Source of the DNA: Planctomycetota bacterium
GTDB lineage: Bacteria > Planctomycetota > JACQVV01 > JASMLP01
NCBI GenBank assembly: GCA_030748635.1
Contig: JASMLP010000208.1
Span: 1-42,836 of the forward strand
Reading direction: 5' to 3'
Length of the DNA stretch: 42,836 nucleotides
The notes beneath the pieces are model-generated. The model saw nothing but the letters and a program-made list of their open reading frames with translations, did no database searches and was not told where the DNA came from. Made by a program: the position numbers and the translations under genes. Shown here one piece after another: positions 1-10,100 of the stretch; the first letter of the stretch is position 1; each line of letters opens with the position of its first letter.

Positions 1-2
1 AG

Positions 3-203
3 CAGTTTGATCAAAGCGGTATGGTTGGGTCCGGAGAAAAGGCGCAAGCTTTTTATCTTCAAGTCGGAACCATCCTGGGCCGTTCCGGCGATCAAGCCGG
101 CATGGCGGCCTGGTACCGCAAAGGACACGACGCGGCTCCCAACACCCGCCAAGGAAAAGGTGTCAAATCCTGGATGCAGAAAAAGGGAATCTGGCAAGAC
201 TAA
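3..203 (+). CDS. C-terminal fragment of a TPR-like protein
   Basis: This is the last 66 residues of a gene that begins before the window; the frame is open from base 3 to the TAA at 201-203. The visible part has a helical repeat look (AFYLQVGTILGRSGD then AAWYRKGHDAAPN), which resembles a TPR or Sel1-like unit, and ends in a short basic tail. A strong terminator follows 50 bases later, which supports this being a true gene end. No catalytic motif is visible and the function cannot be named from so little. An overlapping frame at 7-282 runs through the terminator stem and was judged a shadow. Confidence 0.6.
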   Translation, partial: QFDQSGMVGSGEKAQAFYLQVGTILGRSGDQAGMAAWYRKGHDAAPNTRQGKGVKSWMQKKGIWQD

Positions 204-256
204 ATCACCCAGAACATCTCGGATCCTGCTCACAGCAGCTTCCAACGCAATCTCCC

Positions 257-292
257 GGGTTATCCGGCCAAAAGCCGGATAACCCGTTTTTT
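257..292 (+). terminator. Rho-independent terminator
   Basis: A perfect 12-base-pair stem (257-268 with 274-285, GGGTTATCCGGC and its complement), a CAAAA loop, then G and six T. It ends the partial gene at the left edge. The minus-strand lipoprotein gene ends close by at 312, but the T-run is on the plus strand, so the signal serves the plus-strand gene. Confidence 0.92.
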
Positions 293-311
293 GTCCACGC
301 CTCGATGGATT

Positions 312-1442
312 TTATTTGCTATGAGAATCGCTTTTTGAATCCGAAGCCGATGCTTGGGGCATTGCCGGGGCCGGTTCAGGACCCTGGTTGGGTTCAAACC
401 AGGTATAAAGAGGAATTCCAACAATCGTTACATACCGAGGCAACCGCTCTTTCGTCGCGGTTACAAGCAGGTCGATTCGCCACTGACCGGAAGCCGTAGG
501 TCCGATACGCTCCACCTTGACACCTTCTCCTGAGTTCCAGCGATAAACCTCTTCCTCCCCTCCCGGCTCGATCAATACCCAGGCCAGATCGATCTCATCC
601 GGTTTACCGAGTCTGGAAACCGTTTCAATGGGAAGGGGAAACGGCAATCGTACTCGCCCTTGATTGGAGCCAAGTCGAACGAAGGGGACTCTCCAAACCA
701 ACGGGAGTTCTCGATGAAGTGTGAATCCTTGATTCCTTTTCCGGGCTTGATCCAGACGACGTTTTTGAAACTGGTCTAGTGTCCATTCTGCGCATCGAGG
801 CCCTAAGTACTTCCAGTCGAAAAGCGCATGGCTACGACCGTGGATTCTAAGAAAAAGCCCTTCATCCATTCCCGCCAACAAAGGGGAAGAACCTTTCGGT
901 TCGAGAATTTTACTACGCAACAATCCGTTCAAAAATTCATGGGAGACTTGATACGCCTCCCGTTCACACTGCTCCAGTCGGAAAAAACGCCTCCAGGGCG
1001 ACTGGGTCATATGAACTCCTTCATGAACATAAACATAAAGAAGAGAAAATAGACGCGTTAACTCCTGTTCCTCGGTCAGGTTTTCCGATATCGAAATCAA
1101 CTCTTTTCGGTCGTTATAAAACCATTCTTTCCGTAGATAAACACGATCACCAACCACCTGGCCTCCCACCTCGGGTCGATCGGGAGTACCTTGAAAAATC
1201 TGAATACGCCCTTCCTCCAGCGCTTCGCGAAGAGATCGCGACACTTTTCCGATGCGTAGATCCTTTTCTCTTTGGGCCTCGAATCTTAGAGTCTCCTGCA
1301 ACACATTCAGGATGGCCTCTTCCTTCGGCCCGAGTGGACGAGCATGGGGCACCGACGCGCATCCACTCGAGAGTGCACACCCCAGTATCCACAGAAGCAT
1401 TGGATATTTTCTGATCACCTCTTGGATTTTACGAATCTCCAT
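312..1442 (-). CDS. Lipoprotein with an HExxH metallopeptidase-like motif
   Basis: A 376-residue protein. The N-terminus is basic, then hydrophobic, and ends in the lipobox LSSGC with the acylated Cys at 28, so it should be a lipoprotein of the cell envelope. Residues 140-144 read HEGVH (HExxH), followed by a Gln at 147 and an acidic stretch EQCEREAY at 157-164. This layout (HExxHxxQ, then a Glu about 18-20 residues on) is that of many small zinc metallopeptidases, with the later Glu as third zinc ligand. I do not recognise the family. The last 20 residues are Ser/Pro/Ala rich and look unstructured. It is transcribed away from the TPR/propeller gene at 1521, with 78 bases between them. Peptidase activity is inferred from the motif only. 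Confidence 0.75.
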   Translation of the reverse strand: MEIRKIQEVIRKYPMLLWILGCALSSGCASVPHARPLGPKEEAILNVLQETLRFEAQREKDLRIGKVSRSLREALEEGRIQIFQGTPDRPEVGGQVVGDRVYLRKEWFYNDRKELISISENLTEEQELTRLFSLLYVYVHEGVHMTQSPWRRFFRLEQCEREAYQVSHEFLNGLLRSKILEPKGSSPLLAGMDEGLFLRIHGRSHALFDWKYLGPRCAEWTLDQFQKRRLDQARKRNQGFTLHRELPLVWRVPFVRLGSNQGRVRLPFPLPIETVSRLGKPDEIDLAWVLIEPGGEEEVYRWNSGEGVKVERIGPTASGQWRIDLLVTATKERLPRYVTIVGIPLYTWFEPNQGPEPAPAMPQASASDSKSDSHSK

Positions 1443-1520
1443 TTCACCCCGAAAGGCTCAATCAACTTCCACCGGAAAGAGATATCATGAAAGATCTTAC
1501 ACCAACGAAGGAGAATCTCC

Positions 1521-3443
1521 TTGGAATATGAGGAACTGCCCCCGAATTTCCAGAGTCGATATGAATCGTCGTTTCGTGACAACCTTCCGATCGACGACCG
1601 GATCGACATTCTTCACAAAATCATCGAGGCTTACCCAAATTTCTGGACAGCCCGTCTCGATTTGGCCGATTCCTTTTTCGAAATCAGCAACTTAGTTGCA
1701 GCTGAAGCCGAGTACCAAAAGCTCTGCCAGGAGTGGAAAAATCAACCGGCCGCAGTAGCTGGTTTAGCCACCGTCTTGTCCGCCCAGGAACGGCATGATG
1801 AAGCGGGAAAATTAGCTCGCAAGGCGCTCGACGCGGGTTATGAATGGGCGTCTTGTTACGCAATCCTCTCTCTTTGGGAAGAAGAAAAAGGAGACTTTTC
1901 CGCCGCGAGTAGTGCCGCCCTACAAGCGTATCTTCTCTGCCCACAAGAATGGTGGCACCTGGAAAGAAGCTGTGAACTCGTGGGGCGAACCTATGTAAAA
2001 CCCTCGGAAACCAGAACTCCTCCCATCGGGCCCATTCTCCGAGGTTCGCTCTGCTCCTGGACCGACACCCACTGTAAGGAATGTGACGGCACATTCACTC
2101 ACACCTCCGATTGGGCCAAACGGCACGAAGTGGATCCCATTGATCTCTACCAATATCTTGGAACGATCGACACCTTCTGCGATTGCCAGGTGGTTCTTCA
2201 GGCTGAAAATATGGATCTTTCGCTGCAAGAAATTCGAATCGAAGGTCGAGTCCAGGGAGGAGCCCCAACCAGTGAAGAAATCGAATATATAGATTCAAAT
2301 GCAGATCCGACGGCAATTCGGGCGCAAACGGTCTCCACACGATCGGTGGGCGCATTCGCGACAAAGCTACTCCACGACGGACAAACACGCGAAGCGTTTC
2401 TAGTGGGTGTATTTCCTGATATCGACCACCTCCCCTCGATCCTCTACTTCTCTCATGGATCCCTCCTGGAAACCGACACCCCCCATGAACTTCCCGACCC
2501 CTTGCGCGAAGAAGCGCTTACTCGCATCAGCGCTCTTTCCAAGCAAATTCATCCAGAAGAACCTTCCCAGGGAACCCATCCACTTCAGGTGGACCCCAAG
2601 GGTATCTGGATTCGCCTCGAAGTCGGAAAAAGTCGTCGCCCCGTTCTTTTCCAGACCCGAGGCCACAAGAGCCATCCATGCGAAACCGAAGGCTCATCCT
2701 GGCAACTTCACCCCCAAGAACCCCGTTTAGCGTATCTGGCTCCGCGACGACAAGGGACTGCGGTTATCCTTTTGAACCCAAAAACCGGGCATTGGAAGGA
2801 ACTTCTTCGACGTATCAACCTGATCGAATTTTGCTGGGAAGCGACGGGGCGCAGTCTCTGGGTCGTCGAAGGAACCTCTTCGGGACCTTGCCTGGTTCGC
2901 GTGAATCTGGCAGGAGAGGAACAACCTCTTGGCCCCGGATTTCGGCCTGCTCCCTCGCCGGACGGTCGCGTTCTTCTTCACGCTCGCACCGAAGATGGGG
3001 GAATACAACGCGTCAACCTGAAAACAGGAGCAACTCAATCTCTGGGCCCTGGTATTGCGTGGGGATTCGACCCTGACGGATCCAACTGGATACGAACGGT
3101 CCACGGCGAAAAAGGGAACCAGGTCCAGTTGATGAGTGAAGACCAAATCATCTGCTCTCTCGGTCTGGGCGAAAATCCGGCGTTTCTTCCCCAGGGCCGC
3201 TCCGTGATCATGGCTCAAAATGGACGAATCTGTCGATTCGACCTCGATGATCGTTCGTTCCACACACTCACCCAAGGACCCGCGGACAGACGCCCAACGA
3301 TCCACCCACGTCGGTCTATCGTAGCCTTCGAGAGGGTCGTAAATCGTCGACGCACCGAAGTCTGGACCGTCTCTCCGGACGGCTCGGGGCTCCGTAAAAT
3401 CGGAGGAAAGGGGTTGGCCAGAAATCCGATCTGGTGGCTCTGA
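1521..3443 (+). CDS. TPR, DUF2695 and TolB-like beta-propeller protein
   Basis: A 640-residue protein with a TTG start, chosen because AAGGAG lies at 1507-1512, 8 bases upstream; an ATG at 1528 is out of frame. Residues about 25-150 form TPR-like helices. Residues about 185-225 (CDGTFTHTSDW up to FCDCQVV) match the pattern I know from DUF2695, a small domain with a Cys-rich end. Residues about 360-640 hold repeated strands such as PAPSPDGRVLLHAR, RPTIHPRRSIVAFER and VWTVSPDGSGL, typical of TolB/WD40-like propeller blades. There is no signal peptide, so it is probably cytoplasmic and a binding or scaffold protein. The partner is unknown. The three-part architecture is unusual. Confidence 0.8.
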   Translation: MEYEELPPNFQSRYESSFRDNLPIDDRIDILHKIIEAYPNFWTARLDLADSFFEISNLVAAEAEYQKLCQEWKNQPAAVAGLATVLSAQERHDEAGKLARKALDAGYEWASCYAILSLWEEEKGDFSAASSAALQAYLLCPQEWWHLERSCELVGRTYVKPSETRTPPIGPILRGSLCSWTDTHCKECDGTFTHTSDWAKRHEVDPIDLYQYLGTIDTFCDCQVVLQAENMDLSLQEIRIEGRVQGGAPTSEEIEYIDSNADPTAIRAQTVSTRSVGAFATKLLHDGQTREAFLVGVFPDIDHLPSILYFSHGSLLETDTPHELPDPLREEALTRISALSKQIHPEEPSQGTHPLQVDPKGIWIRLEVGKSRRPVLFQTRGHKSHPCETEGSSWQLHPQEPRLAYLAPRRQGTAVILLNPKTGHWKELLRRINLIEFCWEATGRSLWVVEGTSSGPCLVRVNLAGEEQPLGPGFRPAPSPDGRVLLHARTEDGGIQRVNLKTGATQSLGPGIAWGFDPDGSNWIRTVHGEKGNQVQLMSEDQIICSLGLGENPAFLPQGRSVIMAQNGRICRFDLDDRSFHTLTQGPADRRPTIHPRRSIVAFERVVNRRRTEVWTVSPDGSGLRKIGGKGLARNPIWWL

Positions 3444-3476
3444 ATCCATCTCCCATGTGTGTGTTGATGACCCTCC

Positions 3477-3495
3477 CCCATCCCGGTAGGATGGG
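3477..3495. other. Hairpin between the propeller and PilZ genes
   Basis: CCCATCC, loop CGGTA, GGATGGG: a perfect 7-base-pair stem 34 bases after the stop of the propeller gene and 41 bases before the next start. There is no T-run directly after it, so it may be a weak terminator, an mRNA-stabilising hairpin or chance. Confidence 0.35.
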
Positions 3496-3536
3496 ACAGA
3501 TATCGAAACCCTTTTTCGTTCCAATCCTTCGACTTC

Positions 3537-4712
3537 ATGAGTGAATCCCTTCCACGAACCGTACAGGTCGATAAAACCGTAGATATTCCTTTCGCAAACG
3601 CCTCCGCGTTTCGAAACGATATGCTTTTCTACGCCCGTGAAAACATCGACCAAAGTCATCGGCGAATCGAACTCGATCTTCGTAAAGTTCAGTCGCTTCC
3701 TCCTGAACATCTCGAAGCGCTCGAAGTCGTAGCACGTGTTCTACAAGCGATCGACAAGCTTTTACTGGTACGCGCGTGTGAAGAAATTTCGCCCGCCCTG
3801 AAGTCGATTCAAGTCGTTCACAAAGTCGTTCAAACGTCGCGGGGCGTGGTACCTCCATTTATCCTCTGGAAAGCGGGCCTGGTCGCCACGACTCGCGACG
3901 AGGAACCTCTCGTGGAGTGTTTTCCGGACGATTTTCAGCGTCTGTTAGGTTGCCCCCAAGACGCGTTGGTCCTGGATATTTCGTGCCTGAAAACAATCTC
4001 CTCTTACTTTTGCAAACTGATTGCTATTTCTCTTCTCTCCGCCAGAGAAAAGAACAAGGAAGTTCTCCTGAAAATCGACGAGACACTCAGCGCGGCCTTC
4101 CAGCAACAATCCGCCGGCGCAATGATATCCGTTCAGACGGTCACACCCGCGGGTACCATCGAAGACAGTTCCTATTCGCGACTGGCAACCAACCGCATAG
4201 CCATCGATCGGCATCGAGCCAAAATGCTCCTTCAAAATCATGGAAACGACCAGCTTTCCGGAAAAACGCTTGAGGTCGATTCCAAGGTAAAAACACTCGA
4301 TGGGGTCTATCGTTCTCAGATGAAACCGAAAGAACCGGAGCCCGAGCCCTCAAACGAGCCCCCTCCTTTTGTGGAAAAACGCAAAGCGGATCGCTTTCTG
4401 ATGAAAGACGGCAAGGTCATCTGGAGTCTTCGCGGACAAGGCCAGGACAACCCCGGCACCCTCCTCGACCTCTCCAAACGAGGAACCGCGTTTATCGCCC
4501 CTCGGAGTTGTTCTCTCAGCGACGAAGTCGATGTCGCGATCGATTCTTCAGACGTCTCCAGCCCTCTACGATTTTCGGGCCGAGTCTCTCGTTGTGAAAA
4601 AATCCATCACAACGGACAAGACCAATATGTCATTGGAGTTCGATTTTTCCAGCAATCGATGACCGCGGTGATCGCTCTACGGAAAATCGAACGTCGACGA
4701 AACGAATCCTGA
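3537..4712 (+). CDS. STAS-like and PilZ domain protein (c-di-GMP receptor candidate)
   Basis: A 391-residue protein. Residues about 1-100 and 105-205 each look like a STAS/SpoIIAA-type domain (beta strand, then a segment such as LVLDISCLKTISSYFCKLI resembling the STAS core). A Pro/Glu linker (about 263-278) leads to a C-terminal PilZ domain at about 279-385. The PilZ part has both c-di-GMP binding motifs: RKADR (RxxxR, 282-286) and DLSKRG (DxSxxG, 311-316). It should therefore bind c-di-GMP and pass the signal through the STAS-like part, in the cytoplasm. A link to the pilus or flagellum genes in this window is possible but not shown. The second STAS-like domain lacks an obvious phosphorylatable DSSG motif. 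Confidence 0.82.
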   Translation: MSESLPRTVQVDKTVDIPFANASAFRNDMLFYARENIDQSHRRIELDLRKVQSLPPEHLEALEVVARVLQAIDKLLLVRACEEISPALKSIQVVHKVVQTSRGVVPPFILWKAGLVATTRDEEPLVECFPDDFQRLLGCPQDALVLDISCLKTISSYFCKLIAISLLSAREKNKEVLLKIDETLSAAFQQQSAGAMISVQTVTPAGTIEDSSYSRLATNRIAIDRHRAKMLLQNHGNDQLSGKTLEVDSKVKTLDGVYRSQMKPKEPEPEPSNEPPPFVEKRKADRFLMKDGKVIWSLRGQGQDNPGTLLDLSKRGTAFIAPRSCSLSDEVDVAIDSSDVSSPLRFSGRVSRCEKIHHNGQDQYVIGVRFFQQSMTAVIALRKIERRRNES

Positions 4713-4722
4713 CCTTCAAGCC

Positions 4723-5523
4723 TCAGTTCTGGGTTTTTTCTTCTCGTTCGACTGGAAGATCGATACCCATTTTTTTTCGCTCTTTGGCCACCTCCTGACA
4801 ATACCAGGAGCGGAGATTTTCAGCCCGTTTCCGCAAGCCGACTCGTTTCCATTCGGAGGTGTCGATGGGTTCCCGCACCAGAACCCGAATCACTCCGGGA
4901 CAGACCCGCCACTGCCCCTTGGGGAGACGCGCGGCCGCGCCGATAATCAAAACCGGAACGATGGGCGCCCCGGAAGCCAACGCCATATGAAACGCGCCCA
5001 TTTTGAAGGTTCCGATGGTGCCATCTGCAGTCCTGGTACCCTCTGGAAGAATCCAGATTCCTCGGCGTTCTTCCTTCAAAACGCGGTTGGCTCTCTCCAC
5101 GGAGCGAATTGCCTTTTCTCGATTGCCGCGATCTACAAGCGGTTGTCGAAACGCCCACCAGGCCAATCCGATAAAGGGAACCCATATCAACTCTTTTTTT
5201 CCCAGAGCCATACCCGCCGTAGGAAAGCATGCCCCTAGTATGAGCAGATCCAGTGTGCTCGAATGATTGGCGACCAAAATCTTGGCAGAACGATCATCCA
5301 GAACCTCTTGCCCATCGATTTCAAGCCGGATTCCGAGCAACCATAACGCGAACTTACCGTAGACCCGAACACAGGGAGCCACGGAAGCGTTCGCAAAGAG
5401 CCTGAAGGTCAAGAACTGAAGCAAAACAACGGGAAATAAGTAGAGCGCAGTGAATATCCATATCGCCGCAATCCGGACAAAGGCCGAAAGCCTAGAATGT
5501 TGAGCAAAACCTTGAGCTACCAT
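4723..5523 (-). CDS. plsC: 1-acyl-sn-glycerol-3-phosphate acyltransferase (PlsC)
   Basis: A 266-residue membrane-bound acyltransferase that adds the second acyl chain to lysophosphatidic acid in phospholipid synthesis. It has a hydrophobic N-terminal segment (about 14-42), then the catalytic motif NHxxxxD as NHSSTLD at 86-92 and the substrate-binding motif EGTRT at 161-165, with the usual spacing. The Pro-rich strand APIVPVLIIG at about 186-195 is also typical. Length fits the family. It converges with the PilZ gene, leaving 10 bases between stops. It is divergent from the aldehyde dehydrogenase gene, with 119 bases between the two starts. A lyso-ornithine lipid or other acyltransferase of the same superfamily cannot be excluded. 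Confidence 0.9.
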   Translation of the reverse strand: MVAQGFAQHSRLSAFVRIAAIWIFTALYLFPVVLLQFLTFRLFANASVAPCVRVYGKFALWLLGIRLEIDGQEVLDDRSAKILVANHSSTLDLLILGACFPTAGMALGKKELIWVPFIGLAWWAFRQPLVDRGNREKAIRSVERANRVLKEERRGIWILPEGTRTADGTIGTFKMGAFHMALASGAPIVPVLIIGAAARLPKGQWRVCPGVIRVLVREPIDTSEWKRVGLRKRAENLRSWYCQEVAKERKKMGIDLPVEREEKTQN

Positions 5524-5642
5524 CGAACTCGCTACCCTTTCTTTCCAGAACCACGGTCTGTCTCTTGCTCTTCGGAAAAATTATGCCATCTTGGACCCCT
5601 AATTCGCATCCCCTTAATGACTAAAAGGACGGAGATCTTGTC

Positions 5643-7112
5643 ATGAAAACCGGTTCCCACGTCGCTGGAAAATGGTTTCATCCCCAATCCGATCGCATCA
5701 CCAAAAATATCAACCCCGCCCAACTGGACGAGGTCATCGCCGAGTTCCCCGCCGCCACTGCCGAGGATACCGATCGAGCCATCGATGCCGCATCCCAAGC
5801 TTATCTCTCCTGGAGCAAAACCCCAGCTCCCGAACGCGGACGGATCCTCTGGCGCGCAGCCGAGATCGCCCGGAGCAGACACGAAGAAATCTCCAACCTG
5901 ATGACTCGCGAGGAAGGCAAGATCATCCAGGAAGCCCGAGGTGAGACATCCAAAGGAATCAATGTACTCGAGTTTTATGCCGGAGAGGGTTTTCGGATCG
6001 AAGGAAAAACACTGCCCTCCGAAGTCCGGGACACGTTCACTTGCACCATTCGGCGCCCCTTAGGAGTCGTCGGACTCATCACTCCGTGGAACTTTCCCTG
6101 GGCGATTCCGGTCTGGAAAATTGCTCCTGCCCTGGTAGCCGGTAACTCTGTCGTCTTCAAGCCCGCGGAACTGACCCCCGGGTCCGCCTCTTTGCTCGTA
6201 GAGATCTTTCAGGAAGCGGGCCTGCCCGACGGTGTGCTTAACATGGTAGTCGGTCCTGGGTCCCAAGTCGGTGACAGGATCGTCAACCACCCCGCCATTC
6301 GAGCCATCAGCTTTACCGGCTCCAACGCCGTCGGCGGCGCGCTCTATACTCAAGCTGCCCAACGTGGTGCCAAGGTCACCTGTGAAATGGGGGGCAAAAA
6401 CGCGGTTCTCGTCCTTCCGGATGCGGACCTCGAAAAAGCCGCTGTGGCGATTCACGCCGGCGCTTTCGGCTCGACCGGACAACGCTGCACAGCGACTAGT
6501 CGGGTGGTCGTCTTCCCGGAAGTGAAAGACGCCCTTCTGGAAGCGCTGGTTGAAAAGGCTCGTTCCATCAAGGTAGGAAACGGCCTCGACGAGAGCGTGA
6601 CCATGGGTCCCGCTGTCGATGAGAAACAGTATAAGACCGATCTCGATTATCTTGACATCGCTCAAAATGACGGCGCAAAACTTATTTTCGGTGGAGGCAA
6701 AGACGAAGAGGCCGGCAACGGATACTTTGTCAAACCCACCATTTTTGATGATGTCACTCCGAATATGCGCATTTTTCAAGAAGAGGTCTTCGGACCGATC
6801 CTCTCCGTCAGTACAGCCCAATCGATCGATGAAGCTATTTCCATCGGTAACGCTGTGGAATACGGTCTCACTTCCTCCATATTCACCCAAGATATCGATG
6901 CCGCCATGCAATTCGTCGAAGGGGTCGAAACCGGGATGGTTCACATCAACGAACCGACCATCGGCGGTGAAGCGCAACTCCCCTTCGGCGGGACCAAGTC
7001 AACCGGTGTCGGTGAACGAGAAATGGCCCAGGAAGGCCTCAATTTCTTTACCGAACTCAAAACGGTTTTCATCAATTTCAGCGGCAATGCCGATCGGGCC
7101 ATGATCCGCTGA
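5643..7112 (+). CDS. NAD(P)-dependent aldehyde dehydrogenase
   Basis: A 489-residue soluble enzyme of the aldehyde dehydrogenase superfamily that oxidises an aldehyde to its acid with NAD(P). Visible motifs are TPWNFPW (Asn150), the cofactor-binding Lys in VVFKPAELTP (about 173), SFTGSNAVG, the general base Glu248 in CEMGGKN and the nucleophile Cys282 in GQRCTATS. Length is normal. The sequences around GQRCTATSRVVV and PFGGTKSTG most resemble the alpha-ketoglutaric semialdehyde / succinic semialdehyde dehydrogenase group, but the substrate is an inference. The start has GGAG about 10 bases upstream. It stands alone between a divergent plsC and a convergent tricorn gene, so the neighbours do not identify the pathway. 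Confidence 0.93.
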   Translation: MKTGSHVAGKWFHPQSDRITKNINPAQLDEVIAEFPAATAEDTDRAIDAASQAYLSWSKTPAPERGRILWRAAEIARSRHEEISNLMTREEGKIIQEARGETSKGINVLEFYAGEGFRIEGKTLPSEVRDTFTCTIRRPLGVVGLITPWNFPWAIPVWKIAPALVAGNSVVFKPAELTPGSASLLVEIFQEAGLPDGVLNMVVGPGSQVGDRIVNHPAIRAISFTGSNAVGGALYTQAAQRGAKVTCEMGGKNAVLVLPDADLEKAAVAIHAGAFGSTGQRCTATSRVVVFPEVKDALLEALVEKARSIKVGNGLDESVTMGPAVDEKQYKTDLDYLDIAQNDGAKLIFGGGKDEEAGNGYFVKPTIFDDVTPNMRIFQEEVFGPILSVSTAQSIDEAISIGNAVEYGLTSSIFTQDIDAAMQFVEGVETGMVHINEPTIGGEAQLPFGGTKSTGVGEREMAQEGLNFFTELKTVFINFSGNADRAMIR

Positions 7113-7118
7113 TTCACT

Positions 7119-7150
7119 CCGAAGAACCGGGTGAATACTCGGTTCTTCGG
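7119..7150. terminator. Hairpin between convergent genes
   Basis: An 11-base-pair perfect inverted repeat (7119-7129 with 7140-7150, CCGAAGAACCG and its complement) with a 10-base loop. It lies in the 49-base gap between the converging aldehyde dehydrogenase and tricorn genes, so it could end both transcripts. Neither side has a T-run, so termination activity is inferred from place and symmetry. Confidence 0.55.
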
Positions 7151-7161
7151 GACAAAACCTG

Positions 7162-10100
7162 TTAGCGTCGCTTCCTGGGCAATTTGGGCGCTCCCCGATC
7201 GGGTCGCTTCTCGAACTTCATTTTTCGGGGTTTACGTTTGGGAAGTTGATTCAAAACCTCCTTGATCGCGCAGTCCAGTTGGGGATCTTTCCCCGCGACA
7301 TGATCTTGAGGAAGTGTTTCCACTTCGATATCCGGTTCGGTGCCGTAGTTTTCGACCCCCCAACCGACATCCTCGAACCAGAAAGAAAATTCAGGTTGCG
7401 TTGTCACCGTTCCGTCCACAAGTGAGTGACGGGGGAAAATCCCGATCACACCGCCCCAAGTTCGCTTCCCGATGAGTGGCCCTAGTCCGTAGAGCTTGAA
7501 GCAATGACTGAAAATATCTCCGTCCGAACCAGCGAATTCGTTGGTCAAAGCGGCCATCGGGCCGCTAGGCGACTCCAGCGGATAGGGGTCCGGAGAACTC
7601 CATCGAGAAATATCGTATCCCACCCGCCGACGGAGAAGTTTTTCCAACAAGAGAGGACTGACGTGCCCTCCGCCGTTCCAGCGAACATCGACAATGAGTC
7701 CTTCGTGATCCATTTCAGACGGGAAATACCGATGAAATTCGGAATATCCGCGCGGACCCATATCCGGTATGTGTAGATACCCCACCCTTCCCTGGCTGAC
7801 CTGATGAACATACTGGCGATTCGTTTCGACCCATTCCCGGTAGCGAAGAGTAAATTCACCGCGAAGAGTCTTGACCACTACTCGTCGCTTTTTCCCTCGC
7901 GATCCGGTACGAACCACGATCTCGATCTCCTGACCCGCCATATGCAGCAAGCATTCCCGAGGTGAGACCTTGCGACTCGTTTTTCGACCGGCCACCTCGA
8001 GAATCTGATCCCCGTCGCGGACTCCGAGTCCGGGAGCCAACAGAGAAGAAGACGCCATGTTGTTCCAGGCGTCCCCCCGAATCATCCGTTCCACGATCCA
8101 AGCTTTGGCCTTGGGCTCATACTTGAAATTCGCCCCGAGGAACCCATGAAAATAGCCGGGCGTAGGACGATAGTCGCCACCCAGTTCATAGGCGTGACTG
8201 GTCCCGAGTTCACCCTGCATCTCCCAGAGAAGATCGGAAAATTCCGCCCGGGTAGCCACTCGGTCCACCAGGGGAGCATAAAGATCTCGAACTCGATCCC
8301 AGTCCACACCCGACATGTTCTCCGTCCAGAACTGATCTCTCTGAAGTCTCCACGCTTCGGCGAACATCTGCTTCCATTCAACGACGGGATCGATCGGAAT
8401 CCGAAGCCTGGTAAGATCGATCCACCCACTAACTCGTCCGGCCTTGGCCGATGATTTGTCGGGCTTGCGGCCGGCACCGAGAACCCGGATTCGACGCCCA
8501 CATCCAACCGCCATGGTCTTGGCATCGGCCGAGATCCGAACCGAACTCAGATCACGCATCAGAACTTCGGACTTCTGTTCTCCGAAGTTGTAGAGAAACA
8601 GCGAAGCCCGAGGAGGGGCGAAGGAGCCTAACTCTTTGCCCTTGAGAGCTCCGTCTATGGGAAAAATGGTATACATCATCTTTCCTGAAATCCCGATCAC
8701 CTGCGCATAGCGACCATCGGCAATCGGAAAGGCCAGAATACGGTCCTGAATCCCATCGAGGTCGATTTTGACGATCTTCTTTTTCTTCTCCTTCGAGGGT
8801 ATTTTCGAAGGCAAGAGCGAAGGAGAGGGTGGTAGCGGACTCTGAGGGGCACGAGAAACCGGAAGAAAAGGGGACGCAAGATTTTTCTGTAACAAAATAA
8901 CGTGAGGACGAGCGCCGCGAGGAAAACCGAGATCGAACACCTGGTGATCGTAGACCGGATCGAATTGCCGAAAGGAGTTGAAGAAAAGATACTTCCCACT
9001 CGGATCGAACGAGGGCGCACAATCCCGAAAATCTCCGGTCGTGAGCTCGACCTTCTTGCCGCTGGAAACCGAAAAGAGCTTGAGACAGCAGCTTCGTGAC
9101 GTTTTTCGGAATCCGTAAGCGATCCAGCGGGAATCCGGCGACCAGGCCACCCCGATCATTGCCCCGTGTTCGCTTTTATCAATTTGACGAGTTTTCTGCG
9201 TTTTCAGATCGATTAACAGCAATTCATTTCTGTGGTTTGTCAAAGCGACCAGGTTTTTCTGCAAACTAGGCGCCACCCAGAGTCCGGTGGCCCGGCCGAT
9301 CGACTTTCGAAGCCGGATCCGACTCTCCGGCCCCCCGCTGGGCATCTGAATGAGCGACTCCTCTCCGTATCGATCTGTGACCGCAATCACTGTTTTTCCA
9401 TCGCTCAACCATCGGCCCAGTCGGCAGCGCCCACTGCCCGGCTCCAAGGAAGAGCGAATCACCGAAGGCCCTTCCCAGAGACCCATGGTTGCGATACGAC
9501 CGCGCATCGTCACACAAATCGAATGTCCCTCCGGGTGAAGATCAAAATCTTCGAGATGTCTTCCACCGCTGATAAATCTCCTGCGGGTCTGGGTTCGAGG
9601 GCCGGTGACCTCGATGGAAACACGCCGTGAACGGCCCTTGGCGCCCCCTTCTGGATCAAAGAGATAAATGTCCGCGCCAGCGTGATAGACGATCCGAGAC
9701 CCATCCGTCGAGGGGAAGCGAGCGTAAAAGTCCTGGTGATCCGTGTGGCGACACAAATCTTTTCCGCTGGTGAGGCATGAGTAGAGATTCCCAAACCCCT
9801 CATGGTCGGAAAGAAAGTAGATTCGTCGACCGATCCACATCGGTGCGGCCAGGTTGCCTGGAAGTTCGATCAAAGGTTTCCAGCGCCCTTTTCCGGTCGG
9901 GTCGATCCACAAATTCCCCGCGGTGCCTCCTCGATACCGCTTCCATCGCGCAAGGTCTTGAGAATTCCTGGCGATGACAACACCGGACCCACGAGGAGCC
10001 TTGGCAACCTCTCGAGCCGGACCCAGGGGAAGCTGTCGAAACGGTGTCCCATTCCGGGGCACTTCATAAATATGGTGATTCTGAGGAAAGGGTTGACCCA

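Noticed and set aside
7..282. 91-codon open frame at the left edge
   Set aside because: It runs through the terminator stem and is out of frame with the TPR-like gene end, which gives a more protein-like sequence.
2727..3710. 327-codon open frame on the minus strand
   Set aside because: It overlaps two well-supported plus-strand genes and has no domain or ribosome site.
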